Assembly: GCA_947495035.1 (NCBI GenBank)
Contig: CANLXI010000018.1
Location: 82,648-146,647 of the forward strand
Direction of reading: 5' to 3'
Length of the DNA: 64,000 bases
DNA from: an uncultured Granulosicoccus sp.
GTDB taxonomy: Bacteria > Pseudomonadota > Gammaproteobacteria > Granulosicoccales > Granulosicoccaceae
The translations under genes were made by a program, and so were the position numbers. This document shows positions 51,890 through 60,932 of this stretch, piece by piece; within the stretch, counting starts at the first letter, position 1; every line of letters starts with the position of its first letter. A model generated the notes under the pieces. That model was not told the origin of the DNA and did not search any database. It saw nothing but the letters and a program-made list of their open reading frames with translations.

Positions 51890-52894
51890 ATGCCAATGAA
51901 AACGAAAGCCGTCCGCTCTGCACTGACCGTCTGCATGGCTGCGGCAATCAGCCTGTCAACGCTGGCGTCCAGCGCCATGGCCCAGGACAGGGTCACCATC
52001 CGCATGTCCACACCGGCCTCCGAAACCGATTTCCGCTCCCAGGGCCTGGCCAATCAGTTTGCCGACGGCATCAGCGAATTCGCCGACTATGAGCCGCACT
52101 ACAACGATTCCCTGTTCAAGCAAGGCACCGAACTGGTCGCCATTGCGCGCGGCAACCTGGAGATGTCCATCACTTCTGCACAGGAGCTGGCCAAGCTGAT
52201 ACCGGAATGGTCGATCTTCACCGCCGGCTATCTGATGCGCGACCCCGAGCATCAGCGCAAGGTCTTCGCCAGCGACATCGGCGAGGAAATGTATCAACTG
52301 GCCGAGGACAAGCTGGGGGTGAAGCTGCTCAATGTCGTGTACTTCGGCACGCGTCAGCTCAACCTTCGAACCGAGGACAAGGTCATGACGCCGGAGGATC
52401 TGGAGGGGATCAATCTGCGCATGCCGGGCACCGATGCCTGGCAGTTTCTGGGCAGGGCTCTGGGCGCCAACCCGACGCCCATGGCATTTACCGAAGTCTA
52501 TACCGGGCTGCAGACCGGCGCCATCGACGGTCAGGACAACCCTCTGCCGACGGACAAGGACAAGAAATTTCACGAAGTCACCAAACAGATCGTACTCACC
52601 GGACATCTGGTGGACATGAACTTCTTCGCGTTCTCGAAGAAGGTCTGGGACAAACTGTCTGCCGAGCAGCAGGAGGCCGTCTCCACGGCAGCGCAGGCAG
52701 CGGCAGACTGGACGACCGAGCAGATCGTCGCCAACGAGGCCGAACTGGTGGATTTCTTCAAGGGCGAAGGCCTGGAGGTGTACGAGCCGGATGTGGACGC
52801 CTTCCGCACTCGCGCTCAGGCCATGTATCTGGAGTCTGACTTCTCCAGCGACTGGCCGGAAGGACTGCTCGATCGCATCAACGCAGTACAGTAA
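51890..52894 (+). CDS. dctP: TRAP transporter substrate-binding protein, DctP family (second system)
   Basis: 334 residues, signal peptide ending SSAMA before QDRVTIRMSTP. DctP landmarks: FAVYEPHY-like region replaced by ADYEPHYNDSLFKQGTELVAIARG, EDLEGINLRMPGTDAWQFLGRALGANPTPMAFTEVYTGLQTGAIDGQDNPLPT at about 160-215 and the C-terminal helix bundle. GGAGAGG precedes the ATG. The neighbouring aldolase and kinase make a sugar acid (uronate, aldonate or sialic-acid-like) the most likely ligand; this is inference from context. Confidence 0.93.
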   Translation: MPMKTKAVRSALTVCMAAAISLSTLASSAMAQDRVTIRMSTPASETDFRSQGLANQFADGISEFADYEPHYNDSLFKQGTELVAIARGNLEMSITSAQELAKLIPEWSIFTAGYLMRDPEHQRKVFASDIGEEMYQLAEDKLGVKLLNVVYFGTRQLNLRTEDKVMTPEDLEGINLRMPGTDAWQFLGRALGANPTPMAFTEVYTGLQTGAIDGQDNPLPTDKDKKFHEVTKQIVLTGHLVDMNFFAFSKKVWDKLSAEQQEAVSTAAQAAADWTTEQIVANEAELVDFFKGEGLEVYEPDVDAFRTRAQAMYLESDFSSDWPEGLLDRINAVQ

Positions 52895-52903
52895 TTGTTG
52901 TCG

Positions 52904-53380
52904 ATGACGCATGGGCTGCCCGGCTGGCTACAACGCCGGGCAGACAATGTGGCGGTATTGCTGCTCAGCGCCACCTTTCTCATCTTCATACTGCAGATCG
53001 TCTCGCGCTATCTGTTCCGGGCACCGCTGGGCTGGACGCTGGAAGCCTGCCTGCTGTGCTGGGTGTGGCTGGTGTTCTGGTCCGGTGCGTTCACATTGAA
53101 GGATCAGGACCATGTGCGCTTCACCATACTGCTCGATCACTGCCGACCGGGTACCCGTCGTGTATTCGCCGTTCTGTCCGGTATCTGCATTGTCGCCCTG
53201 CTGGGGGTCTCACTGTGGCCGACCATCGACTTCGTACAGTTCATGGCCATTGAAAGCACGTCATTGCTCAAGATACGTTTCGATGTGTTCTTCAGCATCT
53301 ACATCGTCTTCTCCATTGCCGTGATGCTGCGCTATGCCACACGTGCCTGGCTTGCATTATGTGGAACGCTTGACGTATGA
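52904..53380 (+). CDS. dctQ: TRAP transporter small permease, DctQ family (second system)
   Basis: About 158 residues, four hydrophobic segments, with the DctQ pattern APLGWTLEACLLCWVWLVFWSGAFTLKDQDHVRFTILLD around residues 40-80. An in-frame TTG stands immediately after the dctP stop (52895); the ATG at 52904 is the other option and is used here. It overlaps dctM by four bases. Inner-membrane partner of DctM. Confidence 0.9.
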   Translation: MTHGLPGWLQRRADNVAVLLLSATFLIFILQIVSRYLFRAPLGWTLEACLLCWVWLVFWSGAFTLKDQDHVRFTILLDHCRPGTRRVFAVLSGICIVALLGVSLWPTIDFVQFMAIESTSLLKIRFDVFFSIYIVFSIAVMLRYATRAWLALCGTLDV

Positions 53381-54672
53381 GCAATGCTTTCCTGCTGTGC
53401 CTGGCGGTATTGTTCGGTGTTGCTGCCATAGGTGCCCCCATCGCGCTGGCGATGATCATCGCCGCCGTCGTGTATCTGCTGATGGCCGGCCAGGACCTGG
53501 CACTTGCCGCCGAACAGATACTCCAGGGGCTGTACAACAGTTTCATACTACTGGCCGTACCACTGTTCATCGTGGCCGCCAACATCATGAACGCCGGCAC
53601 CATCAGTGATCGCCTGCTCGGTTTCTGTGTCGCGGTGGTAGGACGCTTCCGTGGCGGACTGGGGCATGTCAACGTCGTGGCCAGCCTGATCTTCTCCGGC
53701 ATGTCCGGTTCGGCCATTGCCGATGCGGCCGGTGTGGGCAAGATCATCATCGAGATGATGACGCGCAATGGCCGCTATTCCCTGGGCTTCGCTGCAGCCA
53801 TCACCGCAGCATCGGCCACCATCGGTCCGATCATCCCGCCTTCGATCCCCATGGTGCTGTATGCGCTGGTATCCGATACCTCGGTGGGCTATCTGTTTCT
53901 GGCCGGCATTCTGCCAGGATTGCTGATGGGAGCCGTCCTGATGGTCATGGTGGCCATCATTGCCAGAAGGCGCCAGTTTGCCATGGATGACCCCGTGCCC
54001 ATGCGTGAACTGCCGGCGCTCGGTATTCGAGCCTTCCCCGCCCTGCTGATGCCCGTCATTCTGCTGTTCGGCATCTACGGCGGAGTGACGACACCCACCG
54101 AGGCGGCTGCCGTTGCTGCCGCCTATGCCTTGCTGCTGGCCAGCTTCTTCTATCGCTCCCTGTCGCTGTCCAGTCTGTATACCGTCATGTCGGACAGTGC
54201 ACGTTCTTCGGCAGCGGTGGGACTGGTGATCGGTGGCGCGCTGATTTTCAACTATATCGTGGCCAGCGAGAACATCCCCAACAGCATTGCGGCACTGATG
54301 GACTCGCTGGAGCTGTCACCACTGGGTTTTCTGTTGTTCGTCAATGTGCTGTTACTGGTGCTTGGCTGCGTTCTGGACGCAGCCACCATTCTGCTGGTGG
54401 TCGTCCCCCTGTTTCTGCCCGGTTGCCAACTGCTGGGAATCGATCTGGTGCACTTCGGTGTCGTGGTGGTGGTCAACACCATGATCGGTCTGATCACTCC
54501 GCCCTATGGCATCCTGCTGTTCGTGATCAATGCCACGACCGGTGCACCACTGCGGGACATGATCATGGAAATCTGGCCATTCCTGATTGCCCTGCTACTG
54601 GCCCTGATGACCATCACGCTGGTGCCGGAACTGGTACTCTGGTTACCGATGCAGATGGGTTATGCCCCCTGA
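53377..54672 (+). CDS. dctM: TRAP transporter large permease, DctM family (second system)
   Basis: 431 residues, about twelve membrane helices. Family blocks: GAPIALAMIIAAVVYLL, RGGLGHVNVVASLIFSGMSGSAIADAAGVG at about 93-122, the IIPPSIPMVLYAL motif at about 149, and TMIGLITPPYGILLFVINA at about 369. ATGA overlap with dctQ. The aldolase gene follows after 20 bp, so transporter and enzyme are one operon. Confidence 0.95.
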   Translation: MSNAFLLCLAVLFGVAAIGAPIALAMIIAAVVYLLMAGQDLALAAEQILQGLYNSFILLAVPLFIVAANIMNAGTISDRLLGFCVAVVGRFRGGLGHVNVVASLIFSGMSGSAIADAAGVGKIIIEMMTRNGRYSLGFAAAITAASATIGPIIPPSIPMVLYALVSDTSVGYLFLAGILPGLLMGAVLMVMVAIIARRRQFAMDDPVPMRELPALGIRAFPALLMPVILLFGIYGGVTTPTEAAAVAAAYALLLASFFYRSLSLSSLYTVMSDSARSSAAVGLVIGGALIFNYIVASENIPNSIAALMDSLELSPLGFLLFVNVLLLVLGCVLDAATILLVVVPLFLPGCQLLGIDLVHFGVVVVVNTMIGLITPPYGILLFVINATTGAPLRDMIMEIWPFLIALLLALMTITLVPELVLWLPMQMGYAP

Positions 54673-54692
54673 GCGAACCGAGAAAACCACGC

Positions 54693-55640
54693 ATGAGCAC
54701 AACCGCGAACGGCATCATTCCCGTCATGCTGACGCCCTATACCAGCGATGGCGGTATTGACGAGTACGGATATCATCGCCTGACCGAATGGTATCTGGCC
54801 AACGGTGCCGATGCCCTGTTTGCCGTCTGCCAGTCCAGCGAGATGCACAAACTCAGCCTGGGTGAGCGCGTCGCCCTGGCCAGACAGACGGTCGAGACAG
54901 TCGACGGCCGTGTGCCGGTCATGGCATCGGGGCATATTGCCGGAGCTCGTGAACAACAGGCCATGGAACTCAAGGCCATGGCCGACACCGGCATTGATGT
55001 TCTGGTTCTGGTGACGAACCGTCTGCCGGAATCCCAGGGGGCCAATGATGACACCATACGCAAGGAACTGCTCTGGCTGATGGATCAATTGCCGGATGAT
55101 CTCCCCTTGGGTCTGTATGAATGCCCGATGCCGTATCGCCGCCTCTTGAGTGACGATGTACTGAGATTCTGTGCCGACAGTGGCCGCTTCGTGACGCTGA
55201 AGGATGTGTCCTGCGATCTGGAGACGGTACGACGCCGGGCCGAGCTCGTGAAGGGCTCGCCCCTGTCCATCGTCAATGCCAATGCGGCCATTGCCTGGCC
55301 GGCCATGCAGGCAGGCTCACGCGGGTTCTGCGGGGTGATGGCCAATTTCCATCCGGATCTGTACGCCTGGCTGTACCATCAGGGCAAGCACCATGGCGTC
55401 ATGGCGCAGGAACTGTCCATCTTCCTGGCTCTGGCGGGTACCTCGGAAACGCAGGGTTATCCGGCCATTGCCAAGCGATTCCACCAGCGACTGGGCACCT
55501 TCGGCTCCATTGCCTGCCGCAATGTGGATGTGGACATCCACCAGAGCTACTGGGCGCTGGAGGCGCTACTGGACAATATCGAGCAAGGTGCAGAGTTGTA
55601 TCGGGAGCGCGTATCGAAACTGTTGCGGGTAGTGAAGTAG
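54693..55640 (+). CDS. DapA/NAL family class I aldolase
   Basis: 315 residues, full length for the dihydrodipicolinate synthase/N-acetylneuraminate lyase family. GIIPVMLTPYTSDGGIDEYGYHRLTEWYLANGADALF is the opening. The catalytic Tyr is in LPLGLYECPMPY at about 138-149 and the Schiff-base Lys in RFVTLKDVSCD at about 169-179. Because it is co-transcribed with a TRAP importer and divergent from a PfkB kinase, a catabolic role (cleaving a 2-keto-3-deoxy sugar acid or sialic-acid-like compound to pyruvate) is more likely than lysine synthesis. Confidence 0.87.
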   Translation: MSTTANGIIPVMLTPYTSDGGIDEYGYHRLTEWYLANGADALFAVCQSSEMHKLSLGERVALARQTVETVDGRVPVMASGHIAGAREQQAMELKAMADTGIDVLVLVTNRLPESQGANDDTIRKELLWLMDQLPDDLPLGLYECPMPYRRLLSDDVLRFCADSGRFVTLKDVSCDLETVRRRAELVKGSPLSIVNANAAIAWPAMQAGSRGFCGVMANFHPDLYAWLYHQGKHHGVMAQELSIFLALAGTSETQGYPAIAKRFHQRLGTFGSIACRNVDVDIHQSYWALEALLDNIEQGAELYRERVSKLLRVVK

Positions 55641-55736
55641 CGACTCTGCCGGCGCTGCGTCATTCCGTGAACGGCAAGGCCGCCGGGAAACCTGTCAGGC
55701 ACAGGCATCCTGCGGCGGCCGGGAACGTCTGACTGC

Positions 55737-56219
55737 CTAGATCTTTTCCAGAACGGCTTCAGCCGCACTGACCGTGGCCGAGCCCGGATCGGTTTCCACC
55801 GCCAGGTGAGTCACGACGCCGTCATCCAGGATCATCGCGTAGCGCTGTGAGCGTTCACCGAGACCCAGTGCAGACAGATCCAGTGTCATGCCCGCCGCCT
55901 GCGTGAATTCGCCATTGCCGTCAGCCAGCATGTCCACATCGTCTCCGGTACCCAGGCTCTTGCCCCAGGCATTCATGACGAAGAAGTCACCGGTGGAAAC
56001 ACAGGCAACGGCATCCACACCCTTGTCGCGCAGCGCCTTGGCATTGTCGATGTAGCTGGGCACATGGGACTCGGAACAAGTCGGTGTGAACGCACCCGGT
56101 ACCGCAAACAGGACCACCTTGCGTCCGGCACAGTAGTCGGCCAGAGGCACATCCGTAGGGCCCGATGCCGTCATCTGTTTCAGCGTCACCGCTGGAATCT
56201 TGTCGCCTTCTTTGATCAT
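55737..56219 (-). CDS. peroxiredoxin, Prx5/AhpE-like (atypical)
   Basis: 160 residues from the ATG at 56219. MIKEGDKIPAVTLKQM opens the thioredoxin fold, and VVLFAVPGAFTPTCSESHVPSY contains the peroxidatic Cys in the PxxxTxxC motif. DFFVMNAWGK and the C-terminal LDDGVVTHLAVETDPG are Prx5 features. It reduces H2O2 and organic peroxides in the cytoplasm, using glutathione/glutaredoxin or thioredoxin. Convergent with the aldolase gene. Confidence 0.93.
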   Translation of the reverse strand: MIKEGDKIPAVTLKQMTASGPTDVPLADYCAGRKVVLFAVPGAFTPTCSESHVPSYIDNAKALRDKGVDAVACVSTGDFFVMNAWGKSLGTGDDVDMLADGNGEFTQAAGMTLDLSALGLGERSQRYAMILDDGVVTHLAVETDPGSATVSAAEAVLEKI

Positions 56220-56350
56220 GTCAATGTCCTTCTGTGGTGAATGGTATGTAGCCGTGGCCGGCACCCCTGCGACTATACCGCAGCCACTCGCCTGCCACCG
56301 GACCGGACAAGCTTTTCCTCCGTGAACGAGACCTGTCGCGGAGGCTTCCG

Positions 56351-58069
56351 TCAGGCAGCCTTGCGGAACAGCGACTCGAGCCGATGCAGCATGACGGGGC
56401 CCAGTTGACGGGCATCGAACACACTGACCGCCTGTTCGTAGAATCGGCTGACGTCATGACCGATACCGATGGCCAGCAACTCGACCTGACCGGCTCGCTC
56501 GATATCGTCGATCACCTGCTGCAGATGACGAGACAGATAATCGCCGGCATTGGCTCCCAGTGTGCTGGTATCCACCGGCGCACCGTCCGAAATGGTCATC
56601 AGGATGCGGCGCTGCTCAGGCCGCTTCATGAGCCGCTGATGCGCCCAGATCAGCGCTTCACCATCGATGTTCTGCTTCAGGATATCCCGATTCAGCATCA
56701 GGCCGAGATTGCGCCGTGCCAGGCGATAGGGTGTGTCTGCCGACTTGTAGACGATATGCCGGAGATCGTTGAGACGACCGGGATCGAGGGGCTCGCCCTG
56801 TTGTTTCCAGCGTTCGGTGGATTCACCGCCATGCAGGTGGACGGTCGTGAAGCCGAGAATCTCCACACTGACACCACAACGCTCCAGGGTCCGAGCCAGA
56901 ATGTCTGCGCAAGCCGCCGCGATCATGATCGGCCTTCCCAGCATCGAACGGGAATTGTCGATCAGCAACGTGATCGTGGTATTGCGAAAGGCGATGTCAC
57001 TCTCTGCCTTGAAGCTCAACGGCATCAGAGGGTCCGAGACCACTCGCGACAGGCGCGCGGAATCCAGAATGCCTTCGTCCAGGTCGAACTGCCAGTGCCG
57101 GCGCTGACGCGCCAGCAACACCCGTTGCAACCGGCTGGCCAGACGCCGTACCAACCTGCCGTGCACCTCGATATGCTGATCCAGCGCAATACGCCATTCC
57201 TGCAGCTCGGCTGCGCTGGCCCCATCGGAGGCCGCCATCACTTCATCGAAATCCGTCGTGAAGGCGCGGTAGCTTCGGCTATCACCACTGACCACGATGA
57301 GCGGATCGGGGCCGCCCGAAGGAGCCTCATCCAGCGTCTGATCAGGCAGTCTGTCCGTCGGTTCAGGCTCCCCGGGCGCCTCGGTTAATGCCTCCTCGGC
57401 AAGCGCCTCGCTCCTGACAGCCGCTGCAGCCTCCTCGGCAGACTCTTCCGCCTCCGCCGCCTCATCCAGCCCCTCGTCGGCTGCCTCCTCATCCACCTCT
57501 CCTGCCAGGCTCATACCGGCAGGATCATCACTGCCGACACTGCTGGCCAGGGCCTGAGCAACCTGACGGGCAATGGCGGCAAAGGCCAGTTGATCATGCA
57601 GATGCGCCACCAGCTGCGGCAACAAGGGCACAAGGGACTGTTCAAGCAGGTGCAACTCACCGGGGAGCAGAGCTGGCTGTCGAGTCATTGCTCGCGATTG
57701 CCAGCACTGCCGAAAGGCGTGGCGACAGGCTTGTGACAGGGCCTCGCTCAGTCGCTGCCAGGCGGCTTCGGCCTGCTCGGTGGCGGCCGCTTCAGATGGC
57801 CGCGCATCCAGATTGCGGGCCACTCCTGCATAGCGATTGGCACCCAGCGCTTCAAAGCGCTCTGTCTCCATCCGCGCAAACAGACTCGCTGCCAGCTCAT
57901 CGGAGGGCAGGAAGCGTCGCTGTATGTCCGTGTCGTGATGGGCATGTCGCAGCGACTGCGCATCGAACTGGCCTCGCGACGTCCCGCTTGCGGCAACCGC
58001 CCCGCCGGCCAGATCCAGAGAGGCATCACCTGCCAATGTCCGTGCGCAGGCATCCATCGCATGATGCAT
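56351..58069 (-). CDS. cobT: CobT-like protein with C-terminal VWA domain
   Basis: About 572 residues from the ATG at 58069. There is an N-terminal region of about 180 residues, then a very acidic Glu/Ala-rich stretch (about 190-270). The VWA domain follows, with the metal-dependent adhesion motif LLIDNSRSMLGRPI and the CobT blocks ILGFTTVHLHGG, DLRHIVYKSADTPYRLARRNLGLML, EALIWAHQRL and RRILMTISDGAPVD. CobT is the VWA subunit of aerobic cobaltochelatase, working with the AAA+ CobS and the large CobN. Neither is nearby, so it could instead serve another AAA+ partner. On the minus strand a TTGACA (58103-58108) with a weak -10 at 58080-58085 may drive it. Confidence 0.85.
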   Translation of the reverse strand: MHHAMDACARTLAGDASLDLAGGAVAASGTSRGQFDAQSLRHAHHDTDIQRRFLPSDELAASLFARMETERFEALGANRYAGVARNLDARPSEAAATEQAEAAWQRLSEALSQACRHAFRQCWQSRAMTRQPALLPGELHLLEQSLVPLLPQLVAHLHDQLAFAAIARQVAQALASSVGSDDPAGMSLAGEVDEEAADEGLDEAAEAEESAEEAAAAVRSEALAEEALTEAPGEPEPTDRLPDQTLDEAPSGGPDPLIVVSGDSRSYRAFTTDFDEVMAASDGASAAELQEWRIALDQHIEVHGRLVRRLASRLQRVLLARQRRHWQFDLDEGILDSARLSRVVSDPLMPLSFKAESDIAFRNTTITLLIDNSRSMLGRPIMIAAACADILARTLERCGVSVEILGFTTVHLHGGESTERWKQQGEPLDPGRLNDLRHIVYKSADTPYRLARRNLGLMLNRDILKQNIDGEALIWAHQRLMKRPEQRRILMTISDGAPVDTSTLGANAGDYLSRHLQQVIDDIERAGQVELLAIGIGHDVSRFYEQAVSVFDARQLGPVMLHRLESLFRKAA

Positions 58070-58141
58070 CGTGCTGTCGATCACCACTTTGCTTCTCTTG
58101 TCTGTCAAAATTTCCGTGTATCCCCGAGTCTGCACCTGTCC

Positions 58142-59869
58142 ATGCCGTCTGCTGAACTTCCTTCCCGATCCGACCTGCCGGCGGCCCAACGACACGCCCT
58201 GGAAGCCTGGGCTGATCAGGCCACTGCCGCTGGCTGGCTACCGGCGACAGCCACCGACGCCCTGCAATCGGTCACCACCAGCGCGCCCGGCCAGCTGTTC
58301 GACGCCGGCGACCGACCACTGGTGGCTGGTCTGTTCGGTGGGACCGGCGTCGGCAAGAGTACGCTGCTGAATCGCCTTGCCGGAGAATCCATCGCCCGTG
58401 CCAGCGTCGAGCGTCCCACCTCACGCGACATTACCGTATACGTGCATCGTTCGCAGGTGGTTGACCGGCTGCCCAACGCATTTCCGATGGAGCGCATGCG
58501 TACGGCCCTGCACAACAATGAGCAGTATCGACACGTCATGTTCATCGACATGCCCGATTTCGACAGTGTCGAGTCCGCCAATCGTGATCTGGTGGACGTC
58601 TGGTTACCACATCTGGATGTCGTGCTCTACGTCGTGAGTCCCGAACGCTATCGGGATGATCAGGGTTGGCGCCTGCTGTTACAGCACGCGCACGAACACG
58701 CCTGGCTGTTCGTGATGAATCATTGGGACCGGGGCGACCCCTTGCAACTGGACGATTTCCGCCAGCAGCTGAGCGCTGCCGGCATGAGCGAGCCACTGAT
58801 CTTTCGCAGCGATTCATCGGGCAAGACCGATGCTCAGGGGCGACAGGAAGATGATTTTGCCAGACTCTGCTCGACCCTCGCCCAGCTGGCCGACGAGTCC
58901 ATCGTCAAGTCGCTGAACGAACTGGGTATTCTGGCTCGCCTGAAGGCTCTGAAGGAGGCCAGCGATCCCTGGCTGGTGCCGCTGGGTAGCGAGGAGCAGA
59001 TCAGTGCTCTGCAATCCGCCTGGCAGGAGCACTGGAGCGCGGCAACCAAAGACCTTGACCAGACGCTGCTCCCCAGGGCGCAGCAACTGGCGCGGCAGTA
59101 CGCCGATGATGAAGGCTCCTGGCTGAGTCGCTGGCGTGGCAAACCTCAGCGACAGGCGGAGATCGTGACAGGCTCACTGATCGATGATGCGCTACTGGGG
59201 CGTCTCGACACCGTGCTGGGTGACTTCCTCAACCAACAGGGGCAGGCAAGCGCCATGCCATTGGCGGCCCTCAAGCAGGCCGTGGCACAACCCTATGCTC
59301 GCGCTCGCCGTGATTTCGCAGCCACCGTCGACGATACCGTCAATCGCTCACTGGCTCTGCCGGGCGGCGTCTGGCAACGGCGACTGCACGCAGGTCTGGG
59401 CGCTCTGTGCCTGCTGCTGCCACTGGCCGCCATGGGCTGGATCGGGTGGCGCGTGGTCAGCGCCTTTGCCCAAGGCGGTAGCAATTCCGCAGCCTATCTG
59501 GGCAGCAACTTCGCCATCAATGGTGCCCTGCTGCTGGCCCTGGCCTGGCTGATCCCGGCGTTTCTGCAGAAGAAGACAAGACCGTCGCGCGAGAAGGCCG
59601 CCCTGCGTGGCGCCAGAGACGGTCTGGCGGCCGCCCTGGCGCAGACATCGGCAGCCGTTGGCGAAGGCTTCGGTACACTGAACGAACAATCACGTGCCCT
59701 GCGCGAGCAATACCACAGCCTGTGGCAGTCGCTGCCCCGTACCGGTGGCAACGAGCTGCCGGAGACCGTACGCCGCATGCTGGCCAGCGAGATCAGCCAG
59801 CCCGCTCAACGAGCACTGGATGTACGCGCCAATACCCACAGCTCGACCGACGCGACCCCCGTGTCATAG
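58142..59869 (+). CDS. membrane-associated dynamin/Era-like GTPase of unknown function
   Basis: 575 residues from the ATG at 58142. G1 LFGGTGVGKSTLLNRLAGE at about 62-80, G3 FIDMPDFDSVES at about 136-147 and G4 VMNHWDRGD at about 192-200 define a GTPase. The middle is helical, and two hydrophobic segments (GALCLLLPLAAMGWIGWRVVSAF and GALLLALAWLIPAFL, about 420-475) suggest membrane attachment, followed by a helical tail. I do not recognise the subfamily. It is divergent from the CobT-like gene with 72 bp between starts and overlaps comF tail to tail by 64 bp. Confidence 0.8.
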   Translation: MPSAELPSRSDLPAAQRHALEAWADQATAAGWLPATATDALQSVTTSAPGQLFDAGDRPLVAGLFGGTGVGKSTLLNRLAGESIARASVERPTSRDITVYVHRSQVVDRLPNAFPMERMRTALHNNEQYRHVMFIDMPDFDSVESANRDLVDVWLPHLDVVLYVVSPERYRDDQGWRLLLQHAHEHAWLFVMNHWDRGDPLQLDDFRQQLSAAGMSEPLIFRSDSSGKTDAQGRQEDDFARLCSTLAQLADESIVKSLNELGILARLKALKEASDPWLVPLGSEEQISALQSAWQEHWSAATKDLDQTLLPRAQQLARQYADDEGSWLSRWRGKPQRQAEIVTGSLIDDALLGRLDTVLGDFLNQQGQASAMPLAALKQAVAQPYARARRDFAATVDDTVNRSLALPGGVWQRRLHAGLGALCLLLPLAAMGWIGWRVVSAFAQGGSNSAAYLGSNFAINGALLLALAWLIPAFLQKKTRPSREKAALRGARDGLAAALAQTSAAVGEGFGTLNEQSRALREQYHSLWQSLPRTGGNELPETVRRMLASEISQPAQRALDVRANTHSSTDATPVS

Positions 59870-60603
59870 AGCTCCCGCGCCAGCTCGCGGGTGGTAGAGC
59901 CCGTGGTCAGCACATCGTCGATGATGGCCACATGCCGATCGGCGAGCGCTTCCTGTGCGCGAAAGGCACCCAGAATGCGGTACTGGCGTTCCGCGCGGCT
60001 CAGCCCGGCCAGCGATCCGGTGTCGTATTCACGCGTTACCGCGCGGGCACGCGATTCCACGCCCAGCTCGCGTCCGCACCAGCGAGCGATTTCGGCCGAC
60101 TGATTGAAGCCACGCTGACGCAATCGGGTGGCATGCAGTGGCACGGGCAGCAACAGCTCGGGTAATGCATGACCCGTCGGGTGTTGTCGTTGAACCGAGC
60201 GCGCCAGCAGGGTTCCGAAGATTCTTGCCAGAACGCGCTGCTCACGGTATTTGAGCGACTGGATCAGGCGATCGACCGGAAACTCGTACCGATATGGCGC
60301 CACGATGCGAGTGAACGGTGCAGCTTGTCCGGAGCATTGGGTACAGGGCGGCAGACCTCGCTGGCTGAGCTGTTCGAACGGCACGGACGAGAGCTCCGCA
60401 CCACAGCTCAGACACAATCCGGATACCCGACCCGCGGGCTCTTCGACGAAACAGGTCTGCAACAAGCTTTCACAGTCGTCACACAAATCAACGCCCTGCC
60501 CTCCGGATCGGGCACATATCACGCACTGAGAGTCAATTTTCAGTCGCGAGAGCGGGATTTTCGCCCAAAGCGGCAATGAAGCCATTGAAAAATGCATCAG
60601 CAA
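59806..60603 (-). CDS. comF: ComF family protein (zinc finger plus phosphoribosyltransferase-like domain)
   Basis: 265 residues; the first or sixth codon Met may be the start. Two Cys pairs near the N terminus (CVICARSGGQGVDLCDDC, CLSCG, CTQC) form zinc ribbons. The body has PYRYEFPVDRLIQSLKYREQRVLARIFG, LLPVPLHATRLRQRGFNQSAEIAR and the PRPP-binding loop VAIIDDVLTTGSTTRELA. ComF proteins are needed for natural DNA uptake in several bacteria and may couple to PriA-type helicases. Its 3' end is antisense to the GTPase gene end. Confidence 0.93.
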   Translation of the reverse strand: MLMHFSMASLPLWAKIPLSRLKIDSQCVICARSGGQGVDLCDDCESLLQTCFVEEPAGRVSGLCLSCGAELSSVPFEQLSQRGLPPCTQCSGQAAPFTRIVAPYRYEFPVDRLIQSLKYREQRVLARIFGTLLARSVQRQHPTGHALPELLLPVPLHATRLRQRGFNQSAEIARWCGRELGVESRARAVTREYDTGSLAGLSRAERQYRILGAFRAQEALADRHVAIIDDVLTTGSTTRELARELYDTGVASVELWVLARTSSAR

Positions 60604-60713
60604 GTGTCCTTTTGCTTATGAATCGTGGTGGATAGCCTACACTCTGTTGTAAGTCCTGGCGGCGGTTGCAATCCGGTTGTTGTTTTTTTCACACATGAAT
60701 ACTGTGTATTGAG

Positions 60714-60742
60714 TTTACAATCGGCTTGTTTACCGCTATACA
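60714..60742 (+). promoter_or_regulatory. probable promoter of the first OmpA-domain gene
   Basis: TTTACA at 60714-60719, 17-bp spacer, TATACA at 60737-60742, in an AT-rich stretch of a 329-bp gap. The leader would be about 185 bases long. A GGGAG ribosome site stands just before the ATG at 60933. No other feature was seen in the gap. Confidence 0.5.
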
Positions 60743-60932
60743 AGACAAAAATACAACAAGTCTGCGTGGTGTCTCGAAGAGCCGTTTCGCCGGCCGGGGA
60801 TTTGTTGGCGTTTTGGAGTTTCTGACTGACCCCGGCAGCCTGCAGCCAGCCTCGACGGGCCTGCGAGACTCTCCGAGTCAGCGGTTTTGTAGATTTTTTG
60901 TTTATTCAGATGTCAACTAGTGGGAGCTAGCT

